Source of the DNA: Proteinivorax tanatarense
GTDB taxonomy: Bacteria > Bacillota > Proteinivoracia > Proteinivoracales > Proteinivoracaceae
NCBI RefSeq assembly: GCF_040267685.1
Contig: NZ_CP158367.1
Location: forward strand, 2,108,001 to 2,172,000
DNA: 64,000 bases
Direction: 5' to 3'
Shown here piece by piece: positions 18,242 through 26,092 of this stretch (positions are counted from its first letter, which is position 1; each line of letters begins with the position of its first letter). The notes under the pieces are model-generated. The model was not told the DNA's origin and ran no database searches. It saw only the letters and a list, made by a program, of their open reading frames with translations. A program made the position numbers and the translations under genes.

Positions 18242-20053
18242 ATGACTAATGAATTTTTACCTATAAATAAAGAAGATTTGTTAAAAAGGAATATAGCCCA
18301 GTTAGATTTTGTTATAATCAGTGGTGATGCCTATGTAGATCACCCCTCATTTGGAGCTGCCATTATTGGCAGGGTCCTTGAAAGTCAGGGCTTTTCTGTG
18401 GGGATAATCCCCCAGCCCAGCTGGGAGTCAGCCGATGACTTTAAACTTTTAGGCAAACCCAAGTACGCTTTTTTAATTACCGGTGGTAACATTGATTCAA
18501 TGGTCAATCACTATACCGTTTCAAAAAAACGCAGGCATGATGATAGCTACTCTCCTGGCGGGCAAGGGCACAAGCGGCCGGATAGGGCTACAATCGTCTA
18601 CGCAAACAGAGCTAAAGAAGCATACAAGGATGTGCCGATAATCTTAGGTGGTATTGAAGCTAGTCTTAGGAGGCTGGCCCATTACGATTATTGGGATAAT
18701 AAAGTCCGTCGGTCAATTTTGCTAGATTCTAAGGCTGACCTTTTGGTCTATGGTATGGGAGAAAAACAAATTGTTGAAATAGCAGAAGGTTTAAAAAGTG
18801 GATTACTTATAGAACACTTAACCTATATTAAGGGAACTGTTTTTAAAACAAGTGATCCTTCTAGTGTATATCAGGGGAAATTCTTACCTTCTTTTAAAGA
18901 TGTTAGCTCAGACAAAAGCGCCTATGCCAAAAGCTTCAAACTCCAGTATAGAAATACTGACCCTATAAGCGCTGATACACTAATTGAACAGTATAATAAA
19001 AATACTTATGTAGTACAAAACCCACCGGCCCCGCCGATGACAACAGATGAGCTAGACAGCATCTATCTCCTCCCCTTTACTAAAACTTGTCATCCTATAT
19101 ATGAGAAGGACGGCGGAGTTCCAGCTATAAAAGAGGTGAAGTTTAGCCTAGTAAGTAGCAGAGGTTGTTTTGGAGGCTGTTCATTTTGCGCCCTCACCTT
19201 TCATCAGGGGAGAATCATTCAAAACCGTAGTAAAGAGGCCATAGTTAATGAAGCAAAAGCAATGGTAGGTATGAGCGATTTTAAGGGATATATCCATGAT
19301 GTGGGCGGTCCCACAGCAAATTTTAGAAAACAAGCGTGTCAAAAACAAACTAAACATGGAGTCTGTACTGACAAGCAGTGCTTATACCCAAAACCTTGTA
19401 AAAACCTAAAAGCAAGTCATAGTGATTATAGCGAGCTTTTAAAAGAGCTTAGAGATATTCAGGGTGTTAAAAAGGTGTTTATCCGCTCTGGGATTCGCTA
19501 TGATTATCTTTTAAAGGACACGGATGATACCTTTTTTAAGGAGTTATGTGAGCACCATGTCAGCGGACAGCTTAAAGTAGCACCAGAACATATTTCACCT
19601 AAAGTTTTGAGTAAGATGGGTAAACCCAAGCGAGAAGTTTATGAAAAATTCGCCGATAAATTTTATAAAGTAAATAGGCAAATTGGAAAAGAACAATACT
19701 TAGTTCCTTATCTTATGTCAAGTCACCCCGGCTCCGACCTTGATGCAGCAATTGAGTTAGCGGAATATTTAAGAGATATAGGGCATACGCCAGAGCAGGT
19801 TCAAGACTTCTACCCCACTCCAGGTACTCTTTCTACATGTATGTATTATACTGAAATTGACCCTCGAACAATGGATGAGGTGTATGTGCCTAAAGCTCCC
19901 CACGAAAAAGCGATGCAACGAGCGCTAATTCAGTATAAAAACCCCAAAAATTATCATCTAGTTTTAAAGGCTTTAAAAAAAGCTAACAGAACAGATTTAA
20001 TTGGTTTTCATAAAAAAGCTTTAATAAAACCTCGGAAGCCAGTTAAGTTATAG
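18242..20053 (+). CDS. ygiQ: YgiQ-family radical SAM protein
   Basis: Radical SAM enzyme of the YgiQ/UPF0313 family (603 residues); its reaction is not known. The N-terminal domain has the family start [16 protein letters not shown] and [16 protein letters not shown]. The Fe-S motif CFGGCSFC lies at about 308-315, and a further cysteine group (CTDKQC, CLYPKPC) lies at about 375-390. The late [19 protein letters not shown] segment is also diagnostic. ATG 18242 follows GGAGG. It is a single-gene unit between its own promoter and terminator. Confidence 0.93.
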   Translation: MTNEFLPINKEDLLKRNIAQLDFVIISGDAYVDHPSFGAAIIGRVLESQGFSVGIIPQPSWESADDFKLLGKPKYAFLITGGNIDSMVNHYTVSKKRRHDDSYSPGGQGHKRPDRATIVYANRAKEAYKDVPIILGGIEASLRRLAHYDYWDNKVRRSILLDSKADLLVYGMGEKQIVEIAEGLKSGLLIEHLTYIKGTVFKTSDPSSVYQGKFLPSFKDVSSDKSAYAKSFKLQYRNTDPISADTLIEQYNKNTYVVQNPPAPPMTTDELDSIYLLPFTKTCHPIYEKDGGVPAIKEVKFSLVSSRGCFGGCSFCALTFHQGRIIQNRSKEAIVNEAKAMVGMSDFKGYIHDVGGPTANFRKQACQKQTKHGVCTDKQCLYPKPCKNLKASHSDYSELLKELRDIQGVKKVFIRSGIRYDYLLKDTDDTFFKELCEHHVSGQLKVAPEHISPKVLSKMGKPKREVYEKFADKFYKVNRQIGKEQYLVPYLMSSHPGSDLDAAIELAEYLRDIGHTPEQVQDFYPTPGTLSTCMYYTEIDPRTMDEVYVPKAPHEKAMQRALIQYKNPKNYHLVLKALKKANRTDLIGFHKKALIKPRKPVKL

Positions 20054-20056
20054 AAC

Positions 20057-20099
20057 TAAAAAAAAGAGTGTTGGTTATTAGCCCAACACTCTTTTTTTT
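20057..20099. terminator. bidirectional intrinsic terminator
   Basis: Stem AAAAGAGTGTTGG/CCAACACTCTTTT with A/T runs on both sides, between converging ygiQ and the 2-hydroxyacyl-CoA dehydratase-like gene. Confidence 0.88.
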
Positions 20100-21225
20100 A
20101 TTCATTAATAAGCTCAAATAGCGAACTTACTCTTAATTTAATCTGTTCAACATCTGACTCACTATAATCGGTTTCAATTTGAATAAATGGTGCATCTACT
20201 TCTTTTTTTAGTTGGTAAGATTCAATATTGTAGGTATGACATGCTTGCAAAGTTATATCCACGACAGCGTCAATTTCGTATTCTTTTACTAGATTATTTG
20301 TCAATTCAAAACGTCTAGTGTTTGGAGAGGTACATGAGCAAGGAATGTCCATATATTTTTCCGCTAAAGCTTCATAAGGATTCTTATCTTCATCAACTAA
20401 GTCTACTAACCCTTTTACTCCAGAACAAGCTTCCTGCAACACCACTTGACCTCCTAAGTTTTCAATGACGTTTATTACTTTTTCTTGTCCAACACCTGTA
20501 GGAGATCCTGTTACTAAAACTCTAGGTCCCTTAACTTTATCACTTTTTAGTGATATTTCTTTAAGTTCTTCCATTAAGATTTTGACTTTTGCGATATATT
20601 CTTCTCTATCCGCCTTAAACTGCCTTCCCCATAGTACTTTTAACAAATCTGCTCCTGATATTGGAGTGGGGTTAAATTTATTTAACTCTACAAGTTCCAT
20701 TAGTAGCTTTCTTTCTTCATTATGCTCTTTAATTTTTTCTTTTAAACTACTCTCTGTCACTTCTAAACCTAGTTCATCTTTGATAAAATCTTTTGCCCTA
20801 TGAATCTCTTCCATCCAATGTTCTTTTCTTTTTCTATAAACAGATGAATTAGGAATATCAAGAACTACCATAGGCTTTATATCTGCCATTAACTCATACA
20901 TTTTCTTTTTGCCATCACAGGTTGTTTCTGCCATAACAGCATCTGCAAAAAAGAAGTATGGGCATTTATCAGTAATTGCAAACCCATAGCTTGATTTTAT
21001 TAAAGGACACAAATTACGAGGTAAATGTTTTTCAGCTTCTGCTATTGGCTCTTGCTTCGTAGCACAAAGTCCTACGCTAAAAGCACCGGAAGCTTCAATT
21101 AGCTCTACAGGTGAAAAAACACAGTAATACCCCATTACTTTTTTTCCTTTTTCTTTTTCCTCTTTAATTTTTATAGCACTTTCTGCAATAAGACTATCAA
21201 AATATTCCATTGTTTTTGCTCTCAT
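20098..21225 (-). CDS. 2-hydroxyacyl-CoA dehydratase / double-cubane cluster protein-like reductase
   Basis: Iron-sulfur protein of the HgdB/BcrC/2-hydroxyacyl-CoA dehydratase family, 375 residues. Cysteines lie at 35, 54, 73, 88, 103, 267, 296, 298 and 329, enough for two [4Fe-4S] or one double-cubane [8Fe-9S] cluster. Only one subunit gene is present, paired with a single activator, as for the double-cubane cluster proteins (DCCP) and E. coli YjiM/YjiL. True acyl-CoA dehydratases have two subunits and usually a CoA-transferase gene nearby; neither is seen. It would take low-potential electrons from the activator; the substrate is unknown. GGGAGG precedes ATG 21225. Confidence 0.8.
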   Translation of the reverse strand: MRAKTMEYFDSLIAESAIKIKEEKEKGKKVMGYYCVFSPVELIEASGAFSVGLCATKQEPIAEAEKHLPRNLCPLIKSSYGFAITDKCPYFFFADAVMAETTCDGKKKMYELMADIKPMVVLDIPNSSVYRKRKEHWMEEIHRAKDFIKDELGLEVTESSLKEKIKEHNEERKLLMELVELNKFNPTPISGADLLKVLWGRQFKADREEYIAKVKILMEELKEISLKSDKVKGPRVLVTGSPTGVGQEKVINVIENLGGQVVLQEACSGVKGLVDLVDEDKNPYEALAEKYMDIPCSCTSPNTRRFELTNNLVKEYEIDAVVDITLQACHTYNIESYQLKKEVDAPFIQIETDYSESDVEQIKLRVSSLFELINE

Positions 21226-21250
21226 TCTAGTTCCCTCCCAAGTTTTATAT

Positions 21251-22009
21251 TTATTTAAACCCCAACACTGCAGCTCCTAATGCCCCAGTGATTTGTGGAT
21301 TTTTTAACGTTATTATGTTTAGATTACAATACTCTTTCACCATTCTTCTTAAAACCTGACTTTGTGCTACTCCACCACAAAAAGCTATTTTACCCTGCAA
21401 ATTGGCTTTCCCAGCTAAACTCCCAACCCGTAAAGCAATAGATTTTAACAAGCCTGCTAATATTTCATCCTTTTTTGCTCCTTGAACTAATAGGTTTAAA
21501 ACCTCAGTTTCTGCAAAAACTGCACACATGTTATCAATGCTAAGTGGGCTGCTGTCTTTTGCCAAACAATCAATTTGATCCATATCTAAGTCTAAAGCAT
21601 TAGTAGTCACCTGCAAAAATCTCCCTGTACCTGCTGCACATTTATCATTCAAGTTAAAATCTAGAACTTTACCTTTTTCATTTAAAAGAATAGCCTTGCT
21701 ATCTTGTCCACCTATATCTATAACACCTCTTATATCAGAACATAAATAGTGGCAACCTTTTCCATGACAAGTAATCTCACTTTTATATTCATCCACAAAA
21801 TCAAGCCTTCTTCCACCATAGCCTGTAGCTATTATTCTTTTAACTTTAGAGGAGGATATGTTATTTTCTATTAAAAACTTTTTATAAACTTTTTCACCGT
21901 TGCTTTTAGGCGACCACCCGGTAGGTTCTATTGCATATCTATACGTTTCCCCATCATAAACAACTATTTTAATAGCTGCCGATCCAACATCAATGCCTAC
22001 TGTGTACAC
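21251..22009 (-). CDS. ATP-dependent activator of the adjacent reductase (BadF/HgdC family)
   Basis: ASKHA-fold ATPase of 252 residues that passes single low-potential electrons to its partner on ATP hydrolysis. GIDVGSAAIKI at residues 4-14 and the IGGQDSKAI motif (about 103-111) form the nucleotide site. Cysteines in NDKCAAGTG (about 124) and DNMCAVFAETEV (about 163) would hold the [4Fe-4S] cluster shared by the homodimer. GTG 22009 follows GGAGGG. It is first in a two-gene operon with the double-cubane-like protein, from a promoter at 22058-22086. Confidence 0.88.
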   Translation of the reverse strand: MYTVGIDVGSAAIKIVVYDGETYRYAIEPTGWSPKSNGEKVYKKFLIENNISSSKVKRIIATGYGGRRLDFVDEYKSEITCHGKGCHYLCSDIRGVIDIGGQDSKAILLNEKGKVLDFNLNDKCAAGTGRFLQVTTNALDLDMDQIDCLAKDSSPLSIDNMCAVFAETEVLNLLVQGAKKDEILAGLLKSIALRVGSLAGKANLQGKIAFCGGVAQSQVLRRMVKEYCNLNIITLKNPQITGALGAAVLGFK

Positions 22010-22057
22010 TATTATCCCTCCATGGTAAGTTATTCAGAAATTAAAGTCACTATTAAC

Positions 22058-22086
22058 ATTATAAACCCCATGATATACCTAAACAA
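22058..22086 (-). promoter_or_regulatory. sigma-A promoter for the activator/reductase pair
   Basis: TTGTTT (22081-22086) and TATAAT (22058-22063) on the minus strand, with a 17-base spacer. Confidence 0.7.
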
Positions 22087-22249
22087 AAGTTTTTATAGAT
22101 AGTTTGCTCTCTTTAGTATTGAATAAATAGATATTATCATGTAAAATTAATTGAGTTAGATTCTTCTTTTAAGAGTATATAAGTAAACTCCTTATTTTGA
22201 GGAGAGTGATACCTTGCTAAAAGCCAAAATGATCTCTAGTTATAATCTT

Positions 22250-22278
22250 TCAAGTCACTATACAAACATGTGACTTGA
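22250..22278. repeat. inverted repeat upstream of the LysR gene
   Basis: Perfect 9-base arms TCAAGTCAC and GTGACTTGA with an 11-base centre, in the 390-base divergent region between the activator gene and lysR. It could be a regulator-binding site or an RNA hairpin; there is no T-run, so it is not an obvious terminator. Confidence 0.6.
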
Positions 22279-22308
22279 CATTCTCGCTAGATAGTTGGAG
22301 TGGGGATT

Positions 22309-22370
22309 TTTTGAAACCATCTATAAAATGCTATGTAATTCCTGTTATATAGAGTTTTGAAACCGCCTAT
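22309..22370. repeat. two direct repeats just upstream of the LysR gene
   Basis: TTTTGAAACCATCTAT (22309-22324) recurs as TTTTGAAACCGCCTAT (22355-22370), 46 bases apart. The spacing and position just ahead of a LysR-type gene suggest autoregulatory binding sites (inference). Confidence 0.5.
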
Positions 22371-22397
22371 TAAACCAAATATCAAGGAGGATTGATT

Positions 22398-23300
22398 ATG
22401 AACTTTCACCAATTAACTGTTTTTGTAGAAGTAGCCAAAACTAAAAGCTTTTCAAAAGCAGCGGATAACCTGTATTTAAGCCAATCAACTGTAAGCACTC
22501 ATATAAATAACTTGGAGAAAGATTTAGGAAATATCCTTTTTGATCGAATAGGAAGAAAAGCTATTTTAACCCCTTTAGGTAAACGCCTCTTTTTCTGGGC
22601 AGAACAGATTTTAGCTCTTAAAAACCAAGCATTGGATAGTTTATATGATAATGAATCTTTGTCAGGAGACATAAATATATCTGCAAGTTCAGTACCAGCT
22701 CAGTTTATAGTGCCAAAAATTGTTAGTAATTTTAGGAACCATTACCCTAAAATCAAATACAATGTCATGCAAAGTAGTTCAAAAGCTGTAACTAAACATT
22801 TGTTGGAAGGAGTGACCGATATAGCCTTTACCGGCGAAAAGCACTATACGGATAACATTGCGTACTTTCCATTATTAAATGAACAGTTAGTCCTTATTAC
22901 TCCTAAAAGCATCGACTTATCATCACAAGTAAATATAGAAAGTCTATATAATCTTGATATGGTATTTAGGTTTTCCGGTTCCGGTACACGGGAAAATATT
23001 TTTAAAGTCTTTAAAAATTCAGGGCTAGATGCTAATTTACTTAATATAGTTGGATATTTTGATAATGTCCAGTCCATTACCCAGTGTGTTAAAGAAGGAA
23101 TGGCTTCTTCAATTGTATCTGAACTTGCGTTGGCTAACATTGATAAAAATTATATCAATATTTATACACTAAAAGAATTTCAAGAACACCAACGTTGGTT
23201 TTACTTAGCTGTTCATAAAAAACGCACTCTCTCTAAAGTATCTAAGATTTTCATAGCTTATATAAAAGAACAGTATAATTCAAAAAGAAAGGACCCTTGA
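22398..23300 (+). CDS. LysR-family transcriptional regulator
   Basis: DNA-binding regulator of 300 residues. The N-terminal winged helix-turn-helix has the classical LysR pattern (MNFHQLTVFVEVAKTKSFSKAA, then LYLSQSTVSTHINNLEKDLG). A type-2 periplasmic-binding-like effector domain follows at about 90-295. ATG 22398 is preferred because AAGGAGG lies 7 bases upstream; TTG 22392 is the alternative. It diverges from the activator/reductase pair and may regulate it. Effector unknown; the domain resembles CysL/CbbR-type regulators only in general outline. Confidence 0.9.
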   Translation: MNFHQLTVFVEVAKTKSFSKAADNLYLSQSTVSTHINNLEKDLGNILFDRIGRKAILTPLGKRLFFWAEQILALKNQALDSLYDNESLSGDINISASSVPAQFIVPKIVSNFRNHYPKIKYNVMQSSSKAVTKHLLEGVTDIAFTGEKHYTDNIAYFPLLNEQLVLITPKSIDLSSQVNIESLYNLDMVFRFSGSGTRENIFKVFKNSGLDANLLNIVGYFDNVQSITQCVKEGMASSIVSELALANIDKNYINIYTLKEFQEHQRWFYLAVHKKRTLSKVSKIFIAYIKEQYNSKRKDP

Positions 23301-23321
23301 TTTTTCAAGTGTCCTTTCTTA
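23282..23321. terminator. intrinsic terminator after lysR
   Basis: AAGAAAGGAC...TTGA and TCAAG..GTCCTTTCTT arms with a T-rich loop. It overlaps the lysR stop and the end of the converging acetyltransferase pseudogene. Confidence 0.6.
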
Positions 23322-23709
23322 ATCAAATCTTACAAATGAAATAAGCCCTTTTGTTGCTTCTTTAAAGCCCTTGCTTTCATAAAATCTTCGGGTTTCCGTA
23401 GTCTCTTCAGTTAATAGCACTTTTTGCCGTACATTAGGGTACTTGGACACAAGCCTATTAAAAAGTTCACTCCCAATCCCCCTTCTTTTAAACTCTTTTA
23501 AGACAATAAAATACTCTCTCCATCACCTACTCCTCTAACCAAACCTACCAGACTGTCTTGATTCCAAGCGGTAATCACGATAACGACTCTTTTATTCCCC
23601 TTATCAGTGATTGAGGTTTGTCAGTATAACTTGACCATTTTGCATCATTATATAGTTTAAGTACTTCTTTAGGATTTAAGTCTTTATCTTCTTTAAAAAT
23701 GATATTCAT
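23319..23709 (-). pseudogene. GNAT acetyltransferase, frameshifted
   Basis: Read on the minus strand from ATG 23709, the frame encodes MNIIFKEDKDLNPKEVLKLY..., then stops after about 43 codons. The GNAT sequence resumes in another frame (VIVITAWNQDSLVGLVRGV), stops again, and resumes in a third frame (VLKEFKRRGIGSELFNRL ... RRFYESKGFK), which is the acetyl-CoA binding part. About 16 bases appear to be lost at the second break, where the YIQDI-type strand should be. With two breaks in under 400 bases, this is a decayed gene, and no start or RBS would rescue the parts. Confidence 0.8.
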
Positions 23710-23794
23710 ACTTAACCCACCTTTTGTTTGTCTTATAAAAATTATGCTTGATTAACTTCTCTCCAGAATTTTCTAACTGTTTAACCTACTTTAC

Positions 23795-24193
23795 TTAACC
23801 CTCCATTAATTTAACATAAATTTTTCTTTCTCTAGGTCCATCAAATTCTGCAAAATAAATTCCTTGCCAAGTGCCTAAAACTAGCTTCCCATTATCCAAA
23901 ATTAAAGTTTCGTTAAAACCCATAATACTTGCTTTAATATGTGCTGCAGAGTTTCCTTCCAAATGTTTATACCCATCCTCAAAAGGAATTAACTTATTCA
24001 ATTCCATCAACATATCTTCTTTAACTGCAGGATCAGCATTTTCATTTACAGTTACAGCAGCAGTTGTATGAGGAATAAAAATACAACAGGTCCCTGACTT
24101 AATATTAGTTTTTTCTATTTTTTTAGTTATTGTTCTTGTTATATCAATAAATTCTGTATTTTTTTTAGAAGTAATTTTACATTCAATTAACAT
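23795..24193 (-). CDS. YjbQ family protein (UPF0047)
   Basis: Small 132-residue protein of the YjbQ/UPF0047 family. Conserved motifs are FIPHTTAAVTVNENADP (residues about 39-55) and the C-terminal GTWQGIYFAEFDGPR. YjbQ members show weak thiamine-phosphate synthase activity and form trimers with histidines at the interface; the physiological role is unclear. Normal length for the family. It is the first full gene after the acetyltransferase pseudogene and is on the same strand as the sORF behind it. Confidence 0.88.
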   Translation of the reverse strand: MLIECKITSKKNTEFIDITRTITKKIEKTNIKSGTCCIFIPHTTAAVTVNENADPAVKEDMLMELNKLIPFEDGYKHLEGNSAAHIKASIMGFNETLILDNGKLVLGTWQGIYFAEFDGPRERKIYVKLMEG

Positions 24194-24220
24194 TTTACCA
24201 TACTCCTTTTAAAGTGGTTT

Positions 24221-24304
24221 TTAACTAAATAGAAAAAGTCCAATCAGTATTATTCCTAACACGCCAGCTAATATAAGTGTTTCTCTATTACCAACTTTTC
24301 TCAA
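24221..24304 (-). CDS. small single-pass membrane peptide (27 aa)
   Basis: A short frame from TTG 24304 with AGAGGGTG 8 bases upstream. It has a charged N-terminus (MRKVGNRET) and then about 18 hydrophobic residues to the C-terminus. It fills the gap between a lipoprotein gene and yjbQ. Small hydrophobic proteins of this shape are common; function unknown and it could be chance. Confidence 0.4.
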   Translation of the reverse strand: MRKVGNRETLILAGVLGIILIGLFLFS

Positions 24305-24365
24305 ATCTAAATCACCCTCTTTTTTATTACTAATCCCGTATGTAAAAGTTGGTGTTTACATCTTT

Positions 24366-24761
24366 TTAAAATTTTATTTCTATATTGCCATCTGCTTTAT
24401 TTCCCTGCAACACAATAATATATTCCCCCTCTTTATAGAGCTCTTCACTGGTCAACTGCAAATAATTTTCCTTATTAAAAACTTGGTTCAGCTGATCTTT
24501 CAAGATATTTTCGCCATCAGGATTGATTAGCTCAACTTGCAAACTCCCTTTAGTAACCTCTATCCTCATGTTTAAACCTTTGCCTTCTTCTATGAAAAGT
24601 TTTTCTTTCATATCACCTTCTAGCTCTTCAAAAGTTAACATTCTATGTTGTGGATTATCATCTACTATACCACTTTCATAAAAATTAACAGAATAATCCA
24701 AACAGCCAGTCAGAAATAGTAAACACGCTGTAAATAGGATGATATACATATTTGTCTTCAC
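24366..24761 (-). CDS. small lipoprotein, paralogue family member 1
   Basis: Unrecognised 131-residue lipoprotein. From GTG 24761 (GGGGG 7 bases upstream) the signal peptide ends in LLFLTGC. The mature part is short, acidic in its first half and ends in an alternating beta-strand pattern (EYIIVLQGNKADGNIEIKF). It resembles the next gene in layout: FEELEGDMKEKLFIEEGKGL against FEALDGAVEEMLAVDGSSGL, and the same NQVF/GQVF and final GxIxIxF positions. The two are probable tandem duplicates. Confidence 0.7.
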   Translation of the reverse strand: MKTNMYIILFTACLLFLTGCLDYSVNFYESGIVDDNPQHRMLTFEELEGDMKEKLFIEEGKGLNMRIEVTKGSLQVELINPDGENILKDQLNQVFNKENYLQLTSEELYKEGEYIIVLQGNKADGNIEIKF

Positions 24762-24819
24762 TTGAATACCCCCTTTACACATATTATTAAATATATTTAT
24801 AAAATATTATCTAAATTAA

Positions 24820-24846
24820 TGGCCAGCCCCATTAAAAGGCTGGCCA
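24820..24846. terminator. hairpin between two lipoprotein genes
   Basis: TGGCCAGCC and GGCTGGCCA arms around a 9-base loop, just past the stop of the 24854-25258 gene. The T-run after it is weak, so it may be a partial terminator or a stabilising mRNA end. Confidence 0.5.
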
Positions 24847-24853
24847 CTTAAAA

Positions 24854-25258
24854 TTAATTAAAGTCAATTAGCACTGTTCCACTTGCATTTTCTCCCTCAA
24901 GAACAATTCTATATATCCCGTTTGTGAAGGAGTCTTCTGTACTATACTCTAAGCTATTATTTGGACTAAAAACTTGCCCCAATTCAGTGGGCAAAAGCGA
25001 GTCAGCGCCATCTTCATCACTGGATAAAAATAGCTCAGCTTCTAACTCACCTTCTTCTAGTTGGATTTCAAAATCTAGCCCGCTGCTTCCGTCAACTGCC
25101 AGCATTTCTTCAACAGCTCCGTCTAAAGCCTCAAATTCAATTTCCATACTTTGAGAACCAAGTGACTCTGTTTCATAGCTATCTGCAGAATACCCTGAAC
25201 AACCAACAACAGATAAAGTCAATAAAAGAACTATAGCTAATACCAAAAGCTTTTTCAT
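24854..25258 (-). CDS. small acidic lipoprotein, paralogue family member 2
   Basis: Unrecognised 134-residue lipoprotein with a clear signal (MKKLLVLAIVLLLTLSVVGC) and a strongly acidic mature chain with many Ser/Glu/Asp. The C-terminal part (about residues 95-134) looks like beta-strands, ending in ASGTVLIDF. It is related to the neighbouring 24366 gene and more distantly to the 28391 gene. ATG 25258 follows GGAGGGG. An exported role is certain only at the level of localisation. Confidence 0.72.
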   Translation of the reverse strand: MKKLLVLAIVLLLTLSVVGCSGYSADSYETESLGSQSMEIEFEALDGAVEEMLAVDGSSGLDFEIQLEEGELEAELFLSSDEDGADSLLPTELGQVFSPNNSLEYSTEDSFTNGIYRIVLEGENASGTVLIDFN

Positions 25259-25297
25259 AAGTTTCCCCTCCCTTTTTCCTATATTATAAACTTATAG

Positions 25298-25831
25298 CTA
25301 TCGATATCTTTCTCCATACCTCCCTTTATAAATTTTTTCATAAAGTAATTGGTCCTCTGAATAAGTTTTTTTCTTTTCATCAGGATAACCAATAGCAATA
25401 ATAGATTCAACCTGCTTATTCTTTGGTATGTTGAGCAATTGTTGCACATATTGTTCACTAGCTCCCTTTTCATTTGTTCTATTCCTTATTTGTACCCAAC
25501 AAGATCCCAAGTTTAAAGTTTCCGCAGTATATTGTAATGTTATAGAAGCGATAGAAGCGTCTTCAACCCAAACATCGCTAACTTCACTATCAGCAACTAC
25601 AACAAATGCCATAGGTGCATTTTTTAAAAACGTAGAGCCGTTAGTTTTCGATTTTGACAATCGCTCCAGCATTTTTTTGTCATCAACTATTATAAACTCC
25701 CATGGTCTTTTGTTTTTAGATGATGGTGATAACAAAGCTGCTTTTATTAAAGTTTCTACCTTTTTTCTCTCGATAGGAGTTTCCTTAAAACTTCTAACAC
25801 TCCTTCTGTTAATTAACAATTCTATCATCAT
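25298..25831 (-). CDS. nitroreductase family protein
   Basis: FMN-dependent NAD(P)H oxidoreductase of the nitroreductase fold, 177 residues. The family start is RRSVRSFKETPIE, followed by the FMN-contact segment LLSPSSKNKRPWEFIIV (residues about 33-49), an NAPMAFVVVAD strand, and SIASITLQYTAETLNLGSCWVQ (about 95-115). GGAGGG precedes ATG 25831. The real substrate cannot be told. It is monocistronic or reads into the lipoprotein gene 40 bases downstream. Confidence 0.87.
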   Translation of the reverse strand: MMIELLINRRSVRSFKETPIERKKVETLIKAALLSPSSKNKRPWEFIIVDDKKMLERLSKSKTNGSTFLKNAPMAFVVVADSEVSDVWVEDASIASITLQYTAETLNLGSCWVQIRNRTNEKGASEQYVQQLLNIPKNKQVESIIAIGYPDEKKKTYSEDQLLYEKIYKGRYGERYR

Positions 25832-26092
25832 TTACACTCCCTCCTACAACCACCGATAACTGAAGAAAAATTTTAATATTTTATACACTTCTTTCTATAT
25901 ATATACTCTATTTCCTTCCTTTAAAACTCATTTTTTATCATCTTAGCTAAGTTTTACATAAAATCGTAAATTCTTAAATCCCTCCTTTTGGTTTACAAAC
26001 GGTAATCCTAGAATAAAATGGAACAAGGAGTATTAACAAACAACAACGAAGTTTATTATTAGTAGTAATAATATCCTTTAGGAGTGTTATTT

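Noticed and set aside
20098..22009. Reading the pair as a true 2-hydroxyglutaryl-CoA dehydratase
   Set aside because: A second dehydratase subunit and a CoA-transferase gene are missing next to it.
22214..22273. Leader peptide of 19 residues before lysR
   Set aside because: RBS is plausible, but the frame has no codon bias or regulatory codons and overlaps an inverted repeat; kept only as a remark.
25985..26020. BirA operator half-site (GGTTTACAAA) before the MORN gene
   Set aside because: No second half at proper spacing, and this BirA lacks a DNA-binding domain.
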